DNA of 64,000 nucleotides from Mesorhizobium norvegicum (GCF_004919685.1 NZ_SMYZ01000086.1:39565-103564), one strand, 5' to 3'; shown: positions 43,130 to 52,620, counted from the stretch's first letter. Notes: generated from the sequence alone by a model not told the origin. A program made the numbers and translations.

Positions 43130-43477
43130 CTACCCAATGTGTGATGAGGTTCCAGCGGCCTTGATCAATTCGTCCTCGTCCCTCACTCCAAGTTGGTAAG
43201 CGACAACTATTTCCTCCGCTATGATTTCCGCCACCAACGAATGGTCATCTACCAGACGCTGACAACATGCCACGTCGAACGCACGACTCAATAGGGCCAA
43301 CTCCTTGGCACTCAGGATGCCGCATTTTAGTGCTTTGGGCGCCGAGTGAATCCGACGTGCAAGAAGCGCCGCCGCAAAAGGCGGGGCTTCTTCCTGTTCA
43401 GGTTCGCCTTTGAGTGGGCTCTCGGTCAGTTGCAGAAAGCTACTTTTTGACGGGTGCCTTGCGAGCTTTCGCCACAC
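43130..43477 (-). CDS. Small hypothetical protein downstream of mucR-like gene
   Basis: Up to 115 residues. The C-terminal half (ILSAKELALLSRAFDVACCQRL, then VAEIIAEEIVVAYQLGVRDEDELIKAA) is helical and resembles short Rhizobiales proteins of about 75 residues. The N-terminal part overlaps the MucR gene by 38 bases and may not be translated; the start is uncertain. It probably shares the MucR transcript. Confidence 0.55.
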   Translation of the reverse strand: MWRKLARHPSKSSFLQLTESPLKGEPEQEEAPPFAAALLARRIHSAPKALKCGILSAKELALLSRAFDVACCQRLVDDHSLVAEIIAEEIVVAYQLGVRDEDELIKAAGTSSHIG

Positions 43478-43967
43478 GCGGCTCTACGGCCGCCGCGGTC
43501 GTCTTCATTGGTGCTGCACGCGCGGCACGTTTTGGGCTTTCTGCCACGGCTAGTGTCATCGCCGGCTTGCGCCCTAGCCCTATTGATTTCGCCAGGGCGG
43601 AGCGGGCAGCCGCGTAACTCGCCGTTACCATCGGATAATCTGAGGGCAGGTTCCATTTCTGCCGGTACTCGTCGGGGCTTAGATTGTGCGTTGCAATGTG
43701 GCGCTTCAGGGATTTGAACTTCTTTCCGTCTTCCAGGCAGATGATGTAATCCGGCGTCACCGACTTCCTGATCGACACCGCCGGTTCCGGCTTGACTGGG
43801 GCCGGGGCCAGAGGCGTGCCGAAGCGTTGCAGGGCGGCATGGATATCGCCGATCAGCTTCGGCAACTCGCCGGGCGGCAACGGATTGTTCGAGACATAGG
43901 CGGAGACGATGTCTGCAGCGATCGATACGAGATCGGTCTGGTCGTCTTTCTCGGGAGAAACGATCAT
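43440..43967 (-). CDS. Ros/MucR-family transcriptional regulator with atypical zinc finger
   Basis: 175 residues; GAGGAAAA precedes ATG 43967. The N-terminal part (DLVSIAADIVSAYVSNNPLPPGELPKLI) is the oligomerisation region of MucR proteins. The DNA-binding region (YIICLEDGKKFKSLKRHIATHN, then SPDEYRQKWNL) has C-x-x-D instead of C-x-x-C, leaving Cys, Asp and two His. Work on Mesorhizobium loti Ros/MucR homologues shows that such variants replace the structural zinc site and still bind DNA. Proteins of this family are H-NS-like regulators of surface polysaccharide, motility and symbiosis genes. The C-terminal basic Ala/Lys tail is longer than usual. Confidence 0.88.
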   Translation of the reverse strand: MIVSPEKDDQTDLVSIAADIVSAYVSNNPLPPGELPKLIGDIHAALQRFGTPLAPAPVKPEPAVSIRKSVTPDYIICLEDGKKFKSLKRHIATHNLSPDEYRQKWNLPSDYPMVTASYAAARSALAKSIGLGRKPAMTLAVAESPKRAARAAPMKTTAAAVEPRVAKARKAPVKK

Positions 43968-44459
43968 GGAGTTTTCCTCTTATGGGGCACACTGAACACG
44001 TGTGATTTGCCTGTTTCGTCGATCAAGCAAACAATTCGTGATCCCTCAGCAATCCTTATTCTTTGCGAATATCAAGCCGGCAAGCTTCGCTTCCACGCTT
44101 TGGTCGGCTGCGGCGGGAATTCCGAACAGCACTTGAGGTACCGAAGTGGTAATGCGTGGCTGTTTTAGCTGAAGCGGAGCGTCGCCTGCAAACTGGCTTT
44201 CGAGAGTTCAAACGGCCTTAGGAATGATCACTTCGGGTCCACTAACGATCCGGAGCTTCCCGAGGTCGGGCTTTCGGCTTGAGCGGTGGGATGAATTTCG
44301 CGCGGAAGCCCATCTCGGGACGCTTTTCGAACGCGGTCGTCCGGTCAGACTGACTCCTCCTCTGATATTCAGAAAGAACGACTTTTGCCCGAGGACGAGA
44401 AGGCTCTTGTGAAGCGCCTGGCATCGGCCGGGGATGCTCGTCGCCGGCGTGCGTCGATC
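43968..44459. other. Intergenic, no supported gene
   Basis: It contains the MucR-type gene's promoter. A short leftward frame (44242-44424) ending FEKRPEMGFRAKFIPPLKPKA looks slightly protein-like but has no good start. An AGGAGGAG site at about 44,360 on the minus strand has no start codon at the right distance. Confidence 0.35.
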
Positions 44460-47120
44460 TCAGGATGCCGCGAGCATTCGCGGGCTGCTTAAAAACTTCA
44501 TGATCCCATGTGCACTCATCGGTCGGCTGAGCGCATAGCCTTGCAAGATGTCGCAGCCCAAATCCTTGAGGATCTTGGCCTGCTGCATTGTCTCCACACC
44601 TTCGGCGATGACTTCCACCCCCAAGGACCTGCCAATCTGCACAATCGATTGTACGACCTCTCGCTGCTGGGCTGACTCGGCGATTGGACTAATTAGCTGG
44701 CGTGCGATTTTCAGCCGTTGCGGTTGAAGTTTGAGCAAGCTGACAATCGACGCGTGGCCGGTGCCGAAATCGTCAATTTCGATGTCGATTCCAAGTTCCT
44801 TGATCTGGTTGACGTTCCAGACCATGAGCTCATCGTTGTCGTCGAGGAAGATTGACTCTAGAAGCTCGAACGAAACGGTCCCTGGTTTTATTGAAAGTGA
44901 CGTCAGGCTGTTGATCAGTTCCTCGTCCTGTAACCGTTTCGCGGAGACGTTCACCGAAGCGCGCGGAACCAGCAGCCCGGCCCTCTGCCACTGATCAAAG
45001 TCGTGGAGAGTTTGTTCGAGTACCAGTCGGTCAATAATCGAAACGACATTCAACTCTTCCGCAATCTTCAGGAACCCGGCTGGCGTCTGAAGACCATCGG
45101 TCGGATGGTTCCAGCGCGCCAGCGCCTCAACGCCGGCGACCTCTAACGTTTTCGCGTCGAACTGCAGCTGGTAGTGCGGAACAAATTCGTTGCGTTCCAA
45201 CCCGCCGAGGATCTCATCGGCGACCCGTTTGGTCCGAACGATCTCAGACTGGAGATCTTCGGTGAAGAACTCATACCGATTACGTCCGCGGCTCTTGGCT
45301 CGGTAGAGGGCTATGTCCGCGTTGACCATCAGGCGTGGGCCGTCGATGGGCCCCTCCACATCGACCGCGATGCCGATGCTGACCCCGATACGACATTGGT
45401 GGTCCTTATAGGGAACAGGCTCTCGCAATCGCTGTATGATACGCTCGGCCAACTGCTTGAGTTGGCCTATTGAGATGTCGTTTCTGCAGACGACGACAAA
45501 CTCATCGCCTCCGACTCGGGCAACGAAATCTGCTGGCCGAATAGTCGATGTTAGCACATTCGCGGTATGGATCAGCACGGCGTCGCCGACGGCATGGCCG
45601 AGTGTGTCATTGATCTGCTTAAAACGATCAAGATCAAGATGCAGAAGCGCGGCGCCGCTGCCAGCCGTTGACCCCGTGGCGGCGTGACTATCGAGCATGG
45701 TGTCGAGGTTGCGGCGGTTTGGAAGGCCGGTCAGCGTATCGTGAAGCGCTGTATGCTCATTGCGCGCCGTCGCCGCCTCGAGCTCAGCATGCCTCGTTTC
45801 GGCGAGGTCCTTTGCCTGTTCCAACTCCCGCGTCAGGGCCACATCCGCCGTCACGTCCCATTCCGCTCCAACCATTTTGTGGTCGATACCGTCCTTGTAA
45901 CTCTTGGCGCGCGCGCGGAGGTGTCGAACACCTCCGTCGAGAAGTATTACGCGATATTCGGAAGAGTATATGCCGGTGGCGACCCCCTGCACGAAATCCC
46001 GCTTAGCCTGCTCAAGATCGTCGGGGTGGATCGATCTTGACCACTCCTCGAAGGTCCTCGGTTCGCCATCCGCCGGCTTTCCATAGATTTCGTTCAGGCG
46101 GTCGTCCCAGTATATGATGTCCGAGTCGAGATCCTGTTCCCAGACGCCAATCTGCGAGGCACTAAGCGCAAGTTCCAGCCTCTCCGAAAGCTGTGCAAGC
46201 CGTCGTTCGCTGCGGCGCAGATCGGTGTAATGCTTATGCCGTTGCTCGAAAAGCCGCCCTGCAATGACAATCGGAACCACGACCAGAGCGCCGCCGATGA
46301 GCATTGCCAATCGCAAAATCCAGGCATTACGGGGCGTGGCATTCCAACCAGCCTTGGGAATAGCGGAAATCTGCCACGATCCTGTTGGCAACCGCACCTC
46401 GGCCGTGACGGGATTGTCTTCCATCACGTGCGCGGGGCCGTAAAATCGCGCGCCGCTTTGGCCCAGAGCGTCCTTGCCGGTCAGAGCGATCTCGATCGGC
46501 AATTTCTTGTCTAGAAGACCGCTGTCCTCGTACAGTTTCTGAATGTCGATTACGGCGGCCACGATGCCCCAGAACGTCTCGGTCGGCCGATCACGGTCAA
46601 GGAAGACAGGGAATCTCCCGATAAATGCCTGACCTCCTTGTTTGAGCTCCACGGGACCAGCCAAAACCAATTGTTTGGTATCGCGTGCCCGAAGTACAGC
46701 TTCACGCTGCTTTTCATCCTTGCGAAAATCCAGCCCAACAGCCTTTTCATTGCCTTCCATCGGATACATCAACGAGATGACCAGGCCGGGGGCAGCGGCA
46801 ATGTTTCTGAGGTGTGTTTTCTCGCGAAAGAGGCTCTCTGCCAGCTTGGCAAAGCGGGCTTGGCTCATATTCGGTTCGGTAACGATCGTTGCGATGAGAC
46901 CACGCGCCAGTTGAAGGTCTCCATTGACATTGCCCTCGAGATTGGCGCGGACGAGGTTCATCTCCTTCGCAACGTCAACGCGCAATGCCTGTTCGGCAAC
47001 AATGCTGCTTTGATGGTCGGCAAAAAGTCCCGCGATCAACAGCACGACAACGGCTATCGCCGCCGGAAGACTGGTCCAGGCCATCACGGTCCGGAAGCGC
47101 TGATGAAGTGCAAATGGCAT
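44460..47120 (-). CDS. CHASE-like-PAS-GGDEF-EAL protein with altered EAL site
   Basis: Inner-membrane cyclic-di-GMP protein, 886 residues. A first helix (about 13-33) and a second (about 268-290) flank a CHASE-like periplasmic sensor (NLVRANLEGNVNGDLQLARGL, then GLDFRKDEKQREAVLRARDTKQ). PAS/PAC covers about 315-445. GGDEF is intact (RVGGDEF near 535) with RxxD (RPAD). The EAL domain keeps VEALARW, NVSAKRL, DDFGTG, AEGVET and LQGYAL, but LKID is LKIA (LKIARQL near residue 804); this Asp is a conserved active-site residue in the family, so phosphodiesterase activity may be weakened. It is a full-length paralogue of the protein at 58254, which keeps the Asp. Confidence 0.9.
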   Translation of the reverse strand: MPFALHQRFRTVMAWTSLPAAIAVVVLLIAGLFADHQSSIVAEQALRVDVAKEMNLVRANLEGNVNGDLQLARGLIATIVTEPNMSQARFAKLAESLFREKTHLRNIAAAPGLVISLMYPMEGNEKAVGLDFRKDEKQREAVLRARDTKQLVLAGPVELKQGGQAFIGRFPVFLDRDRPTETFWGIVAAVIDIQKLYEDSGLLDKKLPIEIALTGKDALGQSGARFYGPAHVMEDNPVTAEVRLPTGSWQISAIPKAGWNATPRNAWILRLAMLIGGALVVVPIVIAGRLFEQRHKHYTDLRRSERRLAQLSERLELALSASQIGVWEQDLDSDIIYWDDRLNEIYGKPADGEPRTFEEWSRSIHPDDLEQAKRDFVQGVATGIYSSEYRVILLDGGVRHLRARAKSYKDGIDHKMVGAEWDVTADVALTRELEQAKDLAETRHAELEAATARNEHTALHDTLTGLPNRRNLDTMLDSHAATGSTAGSGAALLHLDLDRFKQINDTLGHAVGDAVLIHTANVLTSTIRPADFVARVGGDEFVVVCRNDISIGQLKQLAERIIQRLREPVPYKDHQCRIGVSIGIAVDVEGPIDGPRLMVNADIALYRAKSRGRNRYEFFTEDLQSEIVRTKRVADEILGGLERNEFVPHYQLQFDAKTLEVAGVEALARWNHPTDGLQTPAGFLKIAEELNVVSIIDRLVLEQTLHDFDQWQRAGLLVPRASVNVSAKRLQDEELINSLTSLSIKPGTVSFELLESIFLDDNDELMVWNVNQIKELGIDIEIDDFGTGHASIVSLLKLQPQRLKIARQLISPIAESAQQREVVQSIVQIGRSLGVEVIAEGVETMQQAKILKDLGCDILQGYALSRPMSAHGIMKFLSSPRMLAAS

Positions 47121-47555
47121 GGTGGGCTCTCGGTCGGCCTAACTTCCGATTGGTGCAGGATATAGGAGCAGACTTAATCGAATCTTGGTGCCCCTATTCA
47201 AAATTTAGAAAAGGCGCATAGAGAGACCCTCGCTTATCTGGCAGTCCGGATGATCCATGAGGAAAGCGCGTCGGCACTTGTTTTGCGGTGCGTGAGACCT
47301 TTTCAACGGCATCCGCCAAGAACAGTCATTCGGTTTCGTGGTTCTATGCCCGCGTTGGCTTGCTTACGGCATTCGGCGGCGGTGAAGCTGAACTTGCTTG
47401 AACCTTAAGTCCGGCGCGTCAATGCCTGAAGAGGCGCCGGGCTTACGACCGGCATATCGCGGCCGAGCACCTTGTCGAGCTGGAGCCAACGGAGAAGCCA
47501 GCGGATCAGCGTCCGCTCGCCTTCGATGGTCAGGTTCCTATCTTTCATTTCACGC
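47121..47555. other. Intergenic up to the merA remnant
   Basis: Nothing recognised on the plus strand. A leftward stretch from about 47,548 to 47,405 reads MKDRNLTIEGERTLIRWLLRWLQL and could be a 47-residue protein or the tail of a lost gene; it has no convincing ribosome-binding site. Confidence 0.35.
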
Positions 47556-48680
47556 CGGCACTGCGCCAGGCGAAATACGCCGACCTTCTCCCGGAATACA
47601 ACAATGTGGCCTATCGCGAAGGCCGTGCGCGGCTCGTTGACGGCGGCGTCGAGGTAGATGGACAGCGTCTCAGCTCGGAGCGCATCATAATTGCGACGGG
47701 CGCGCGGCCCGCGCTGCCCGATATTCCTGGCATTGCGGAAGTCGCAGCTCTCGACAGCACAACCGCATTGTCGCTGAAGGAACTGCCGCGTTCGATGGTC
47801 GTAATTGGCGGCGGCTACACCGGAGCCGAACTCGCCCAGACCTTCGCACGCGTTGGCGTCGCAGTGACGCTCGTCTTCCGCAGCCGGCTTCTGCCCGAGG
47901 CTGAGCCGGAGATCGGGCAGGCGCTGGCGGCCTATCTGGCCAATGAAGGGATCTCGGTCGTGAGTGGCGTGACCTCCGAGTCTGTCCGGAAAACCGATGA
48001 TGGCGGTGTGATGCTCGCGATTATCCGGAACGGCCGCCCGGACGTATTGACCGCCGGACGGATACTCGTAGCGACGGGGCGAACGCCGAACACTGAGGAC
48101 CTCGGACTTGCCGAGGCGGAGGTTGCGCAGACATCCTCCGGCGCAATCGTCGTCGACGATCGTATGCGCACCTCGAAGACAGGCGTCTATGCTGCCGGCG
48201 ACGTGACGGGGAAGGACCAGTTCGTCTATATGGCGGCTTATGGCGCGAAACTTGCGGCCAGGAATGCTCTGAACGGCAACAGCCTCCGCTATGACAACGG
48301 CGCAATGCCGGCCGTGGTTTTTACTGATCCGCAGGTAGCGAGCGTCGGTTTGACAGAGGCGCAAGCCCGTGGCGCCGGGCATGCCGTGCGGACCTCGGTG
48401 CTTTCGCTCGACAATTTGCCGCGCGCTCGCGGCCCGCGATACAGGGGGGCTGATCAAGCTCGTCGCGGACGGGACAACCCGCAAGCTGCTGGGCGCGCAT
48501 ATTCTCGCACCTGAGGGTGCCGACAGCATCCAGACCGCAACGCTGACTATCTGCTGCGGTCTCACGATCGATGATCTGGCGGAGACGGTCTTCCCATACC
48601 TCACGACCGTCGAGGGCCTGAAGCTCGCGGCTCAGGCGTTCGACAGGGATGTGAGCAAACTGTCCTGCTGCGCCAGGTAA
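47556..48680 (+). pseudogene. merA: Mercuric reductase, 5'-truncated and frameshifted
   Basis: Flavoprotein disulfide reductase that reduces Hg(II) with NADPH. The remnant enters at LRQAKYADLLPEYNNVAYREGRARL, followed by IIIATGARPALPDIPG, the NADPH motif VIGGGYTGAELAQTFARVG, AAGDVTGKDQFVYMAAYG and the dimer domain. A one-base change at about 48,430 shifts the frame; the remaining protein resumes in another frame with ARDTGGLIKLVADG and ends SKLSCCAR, the C-terminal Cys pair that binds mercury. The N-terminal FAD domain with the redox-active CxxxxC is missing. No merR, merT or merP lies nearby. Not functional as written. Confidence 0.85.
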
Positions 48681-48944
48681 CGGCGACAGCTGGTGTCAAA
48701 GGCCTCCAGTCGCTGACGGGCTGAGCAAAGGACCGCATTCTTCGGCAGATGAACGACTATCGCGCGACCTCATACTGGATACTGGATGGTGCTGGCGGAT
48801 GTAACAGTGAGCCTTCTGTGACGAATACCTAATTTTCGGATCATGTCTGCCGCCTTGGCATTAAACGGCGACGGGCAACCGCCAACGGCACAACACGCAT
48901 TCCACTCTCACGGACCAAAAGTTGCATCAACACAGGAGGAAGTA

Positions 48945-49250
48945 ATGAACGTTATGAAACTCGCAGGTCTGGTCTGCCTCATCGGTCTTTCGGCGACACC
49001 CGTCCTGGCCGACGACGCAATGGGCACGATGTCGATGATGAAGGGCGGCGAAGTCGTCGCCATAATGCCGGACGGCCACATGGGAACGATGATGATGAAG
49101 TCCGGCGACAAGATGATGGGCGAGATGATGAAGATGTCGAAGCCCCTCGATCATTGTTTCATGATGATGACCGGAGCAGACGGCAAGACCTATGTGGTCG
49201 ACACGTCTACGCCAGAGGCCAAGAAAGCTTGCGAAAAGACGGCGATGTAG
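48945..49250 (+). CDS. Met-rich exported small protein, probable metal-binding
   Basis: 101 residues from ATG 48945, preceded by AGGAGG. A Sec signal (LAGLVCLIGLSATPVLA) is followed by a mature part very rich in Met and Gly (MGTMSMMKGGEVVAIMPDGHM, then MMMKSGDKMMGEMMKMS) with one His-Cys pair (DHCFMMM) and a late Cys. Met-rich periplasmic proteins often bind Cu(I) or Ag(I). It sits between remnants of merA and a cation efflux gene, so a heavy-metal role is a reasonable inference. It looks intact, unlike its neighbours. Confidence 0.75.
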   Translation: MNVMKLAGLVCLIGLSATPVLADDAMGTMSMMKGGEVVAIMPDGHMGTMMMKSGDKMMGEMMKMSKPLDHCFMMMTGADGKTYVVDTSTPEAKKACEKTAM

Positions 49251-49265
49251 CACCCGATCCACGCC

Positions 49266-49290
49266 GAAGCCGTCTGTGGTCGACGGCTTC
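49266..49290. other. Hairpin after Met-rich gene
   Basis: Perfect nine-base inverted repeat GAAGCCGTC / GACGGCTTC with a seven-base loop, 15 bases after the stop codon. There is no T-run, so terminator function is uncertain. Confidence 0.4.
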
Positions 49291-49385
49291 GACGGCGGAA
49301 GGCGCTGGTCCAATCACAGCTTTCGCGCGGAAGGATTCCACATCAGAAGTTGCCAGCCGGCAGGATCGCAGGCTGGGGGAGTTTG

Positions 49386-49905
49386 TCATCCTGGCTCGGC
49401 ATGCCCGATGACGCGAACGATGTCCGGATGCCGGATGCGTGTTTCGCGCTCGAGTGTATCGACATTGTCGTGAACCGTCTGGACATCCAGCGCCGGGTCC
49501 GCATGGCAATGATAGGTGACGACAAGGCCCGCGGATGTCTGCCGCACGCGGACGTCATGGATGTCCCGGATCGTAGCGCTCGTCGCGGCGACGGCGTCGA
49601 TCGACACAGCGATCGCCGCGATGACCGCGGCGGGCGCATCCTCTCCAGCCAGATGTGACACCGCGAGCGGCTCGATGTGAGTCTCGACTTCGACGTCGGC
49701 GCCGAGTTCGTCCCGGATCGCCGCCTCGAATTTCGAGGCAACGGCATGAGCCGCAAGGAGAGTCATCCGGCCGTCGACCTCGATATCGAGCCCAATGGAT
49801 AACCGATCGCCGATGTCCTGGACGGTGATATGGTGGACAGGCAGGCGGCGCTTGGCAGCGGTGAGCATGATCCGGTCCAGCACCGTCTCGTTGTCTGGCC
49901 CAGGT
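49386..49905 (-). pseudogene. Cation diffusion facilitator, C-terminal fragment only
   Basis: The leftward frame encodes the cytoplasmic dimerisation part of a CDF metal-efflux protein (ETVLDRIMLTAAKRRLPVHHITVQDIGDR, ADVEVETHIEPL, then a second ferredoxin-like repeat to HPDIVRVIGHAEPG). The six-helix transmembrane region that carries metal is absent; homology stops at about 49,905, where a Fic-type remnant begins on the other strand. This is a deletion or recombination junction. Not functional as a transporter. Confidence 0.75.
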
Positions 49906-50465
49906 TGGACTGGAGCAGCCAGGACCTCGCCGAGCAACTGGCTGCCGTTCGGCTTCGCCAAGGCCGCCTCCTTGGGCGAATGGATGCGCTTGGTTTCGAT
50001 CTGCGGGCCGAAGCCGTTCTGCAGACATTGACCGAAGATGTCCTCAAATCCAGTGAGATCGAAGGTGAGGTACTCGACAAGGAGCAAGTTCGCTCCTCCA
50101 TTGCCCGTCGTCTCGGCATCGATATTGGTGCTCTCGCGCCTGTCGATCGCCGCATTGAATGCGTCGTCGAGATGATGCTCGACGCTACCCAGAATTATAC
50201 AACCCCGCTGACCGATGAACGGCTATTCGCCTGGCATGCCGCGCTGTTTCCGACCGGGCGTAGCGGCATGACGAAGATCATTGTCGGCGCCTGGCGCAAC
50301 GAGAGCTCCGGGTCCCATGCAGGTGGTCTCCGGTCCGATCGGACGCGAGAAAGTGCATTACGAGGCGCTCGCCGGGAGATGGGCTTCGACGCCTGGCGAG
50401 TTTGCCCTTACAGTGAATCGGGGAAGGAGGCCCGGCAGACGATCGAGGGGTGCAGCCGGGCCTGA
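49890..50465 (+). pseudogene. Fic-family protein (DUF4172 type), truncated
   Basis: The frame encodes the N-terminal part of a Fic protein: WPRLDWSSQDLAEQLAAVRLRQGRLLGRM, VLKSSEIEGEVLDKEQVRSSIARRLG (the inhibitory-helix region), then ECVVEMMLDATQNYTTPLTDERLFAWHAALFP. At about 50,305 the frame shifts (the continuation PMQVVSGPIGREKVHYEAL lies in another frame). The catalytic HPFxxGNGR motif needed for AMP transfer is absent. The start is also missing. It is a broken gene abutting the CDF fragment. Confidence 0.75.
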
Positions 50466-50623
50466 CCGGCGTCTTGCGGAACCGGCTGACACATACTTGC
50501 AGTGTCGAACCGCAAACGCATACTTGCCTGGCACGGTCACTCACGCGTCTGTGCCTCAAAGACCAGAGTGATTTTATGCGACTTGGTAACGGCCTGTTCA
50601 GCGCCAAGGGCTAAACAAGGAAT

Positions 50624-51424
50624 ATGACGCCGCGCACCAAACGTATTCTGGGCAAATCCTTAGTCGTGACCGTAATTGCAGTCGTCGCGACCTTCGGTCT
50701 GTCATTTACGGCGAGAGTTGCGCTGCAGATGCCAATCGACTGGCTGAGTTGGGTGGAATGCACCCTCATCCCCATTTTCATTGGAATGCCCGTCGCTTCC
50801 TACATCTTCAACCAATCCGAAACGATCCAGGATACATGTGACAAGTTGGAGAAGTCGCATACAGCCCTCAAAGAGGCGCACGACAGGCTGACCTTTGTAA
50901 CCAGCCACGACCAGATGACGGGGCTCCTCAGCCGCGGTGAATTCATCGCTAGGATGGACAGAAGGCGCGACGAAGGAGAATACGACACGCTTCTCCTGAT
51001 CGATCCGGATCACTTCTCCTCAATCAATGACGAGCACGGACATTCCAAGGGTGACGAGACTTTGCTTCGGGTTGCAAAGGCGCTCGTCTATACGACCCGC
51101 CCCGGTGACTCAATTGGCCGCCTTGGTGGCGAAGAGTTTGGGGTCTTGCTGCGAGACTTGCGCAAAGACCGGGCGATTACTATTGCGGAGAACATTCGTC
51201 GGCATATCGAGGGGCTTCCCTGGATCAAAGGGCAACAAGACGGCGTGAAGGTGACTGTCAGCATCGGTGGTGCAGAAATCCCTCGCGATGCAGATACTCA
51301 GGATGTCCTACGCGCTGCGTGGCGGTGCCTTTTTGAAGCGAAACAACGGGGGCGGAACCGCGTTTCGTTCGACTATCAGTCATCTAGGTCGCAAGGTTTG
51401 GTGAGCGAAACACCCAGCAGATAA
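50624..51424 (+). CDS. Membrane diguanylate cyclase (GGEEF), copy 2
   Basis: 266 residues. Same design as the protein at 40170: two N-terminal helices, the TCDKLEKSHTALKEAHDRL coiled coil, RPGD inhibitory site and RLGGEEF. It differs from copy 1 at scattered positions and has a 15-residue C-terminal extension (SSRSQGLVSETPSR). Upstream sequences of the two copies are not alike, so promoters, and hence expression conditions, probably differ. An active cyclase is expected. Confidence 0.92.
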   Translation: MTPRTKRILGKSLVVTVIAVVATFGLSFTARVALQMPIDWLSWVECTLIPIFIGMPVASYIFNQSETIQDTCDKLEKSHTALKEAHDRLTFVTSHDQMTGLLSRGEFIARMDRRRDEGEYDTLLLIDPDHFSSINDEHGHSKGDETLLRVAKALVYTTRPGDSIGRLGGEEFGVLLRDLRKDRAITIAENIRRHIEGLPWIKGQQDGVKVTVSIGGAEIPRDADTQDVLRAAWRCLFEAKQRGRNRVSFDYQSSRSQGLVSETPSR

Positions 51425-51510
51425 ATAGGCCTACCGTTGCCAATAAGTAGCGCCTAGCAGACCAAAAGCGATAGGCAGACGAGTTATATGGCACGTGCAC
51501 GCCAGTAGCT

Positions 51511-51708
51511 TCAGGCGATTCCTTTAGCCTTCCTGTCGCTCAAGTCCAGGTTATTGAGTTCATACAGTATGTCGTCGGCCTCTAGCAGCTTCAGGCCAAC
51601 CAACAGAACGCCGTCGAGAATCGCCGGCTGCCCCGTGAACATGTCGATGATCGACCAGGTCCCGCTATGTTCTCGCTGCATGTTGTAGCGCTTGGTGATC
51701 TTGGTCAT
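51511..51708 (-). CDS. Small hypothetical protein
   Basis: 65 residues from ATG 51708 (MTKITKRYNMQREHSGTWSII, then DMFTGQPAILDGVLLVGLKLLEADDILYELNNLD). The frame is open to 51753, but this Met gives the better start. It is convergent with the diguanylate cyclase. The family is unknown to me; short rhizobial proteins with a W-x-I-x-D-x-x-TG-x-PA pattern exist. Confidence 0.6.
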   Translation of the reverse strand: MTKITKRYNMQREHSGTWSIIDMFTGQPAILDGVLLVGLKLLEADDILYELNNLDLSDRKAKGIA

Positions 51709-52202
51709 TGTCTGCGCCCTGGCTGATCTCGCCCCATAAAGATCCAATGGCACCGCATCGAAAGCACGGAACGGGCCGGGAGGCGTTCAAGACATTTTAT
51801 GGCGTTGTGCCCGGTGCCTACGACCACACCGGGCCTAGTTTGCCAAACGAGAGTGTCATCAAACGCCCAGCCCGGCAAAATTACTCGGTCGTTTGTAAAG
51901 AAACCATAAAGGCGGTAGCGCTCCCGGTTGCAGGTAGGAGCGAAGCGAGACCACCTGCATTCGTTGTTTTCGATGATCCCGGCCTCGCTTTCGGGCGCTT
52001 GACCCGCCTACGGCACCCGCTTTGCCAGGCTTACCCCCAGCGCATGGCGCCTTGGCTTCCAGCCATACCGGCGCCTCGAAACGCTAGGCCTATTAACCGG
52101 TCATTCACCATACCGCTATAAGCTTCTCAACGCTGCGGCTGTGTTTGTGTACCGCAGTGCCCTGGCGGCAAGACGATGTTGCTAGCGGGCCTAGGTCGTA
52201 TT
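51709..52202. other. Intergenic, nothing supported
   Basis: An imperfect hairpin GCCCGGTG / CACCGGGC is present around 51,809-51,834 without a T-run. No gene is recognisable. Confidence 0.35.
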
Positions 52203-52415
52203 CTAGGAATTCTCGCCATACCGGCATTCCAGGGCGTTGGCAATTCGCTCGCAGAGCAGCTCACCCATGCCGATTTTTAGGTGAAGACGGACGCGACTTC
52301 CTTGCGCATCAACCAATGTCACTACAACGCCTAGATCCGTGTATTCAGCAACGTTGAGAACGTCGTTGACAATGAAGTCGGGCGCTTCTCCGGCCGCCTC
52401 GGAAATGTCATTCAC
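52203..52415 (-). CDS. Small conserved protein, paralogue of 38265-38456
   Basis: 70 residues from GTG 52415 with GAGGAGAG just upstream. DFIVNDVLNVAEYTDLGVVVTLVD, RVRLHL and ELLCERIANALECRYG match the 38 kb protein along the full length. It is downstream of the decayed homologue of that protein's partner. Function unknown. Confidence 0.7.
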   Translation of the reverse strand: MNDISEAAGEAPDFIVNDVLNVAEYTDLGVVVTLVDAQGSRVRLHLKIGMGELLCERIANALECRYGENS

Positions 52416-52429
52416 AGCTCTCTCCTCAA

Positions 52430-52620
52430 TCAACACCGATCGTCAATGGGCGGCTTGCCGGGGGGCCTTAATCGTTGGCCTTCGGCGAAGTGCTCCGCGG
52501 CGGCCTGGTTCTCAAACGTCTGCAGGATTACCCTTGCCTCCTTCGGCAATCTGAACCGTCCACGTCCCCTATTTGACTCGCACGCCATCTGTTCTCGCCG
52601 GCCACAATTCCGGTCCCCAT
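52430..52620 (-). pseudogene. Decayed paralogue of the small gene at 38461-38670
   Basis: Starting at ATG 52620 the product reads MGTGIVAGEN like its paralogue (MRTGMVAGEP), then loses frame. The rest of the homology continues in two other frames: TWTVQIAEGGKG and EARVILQTFENQAAAEHFAEGQRL followed by PPGKPP and a stop at 52430. At least two indels and an internal stop have destroyed it. Confidence 0.7.

Noticed and set aside
44242..44424. Small leftward frame ending FEKRPEMGFRAKFIPP
   Set aside because: No usable start site and no recognisable family; left as part of an intergenic stretch.
47405..48604. Leftward open frame of 399 codons over the merA remnant
   Set aside because: The plus strand clearly encodes mercuric reductase; the antisense translation has no family pattern except a short protein-like tail at its end.
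51809..51834. Imperfect GC hairpin (GCCCGGTG / CACCGGGC) as a terminator
   Set aside because: No T-run follows and no gene ends directly before it.
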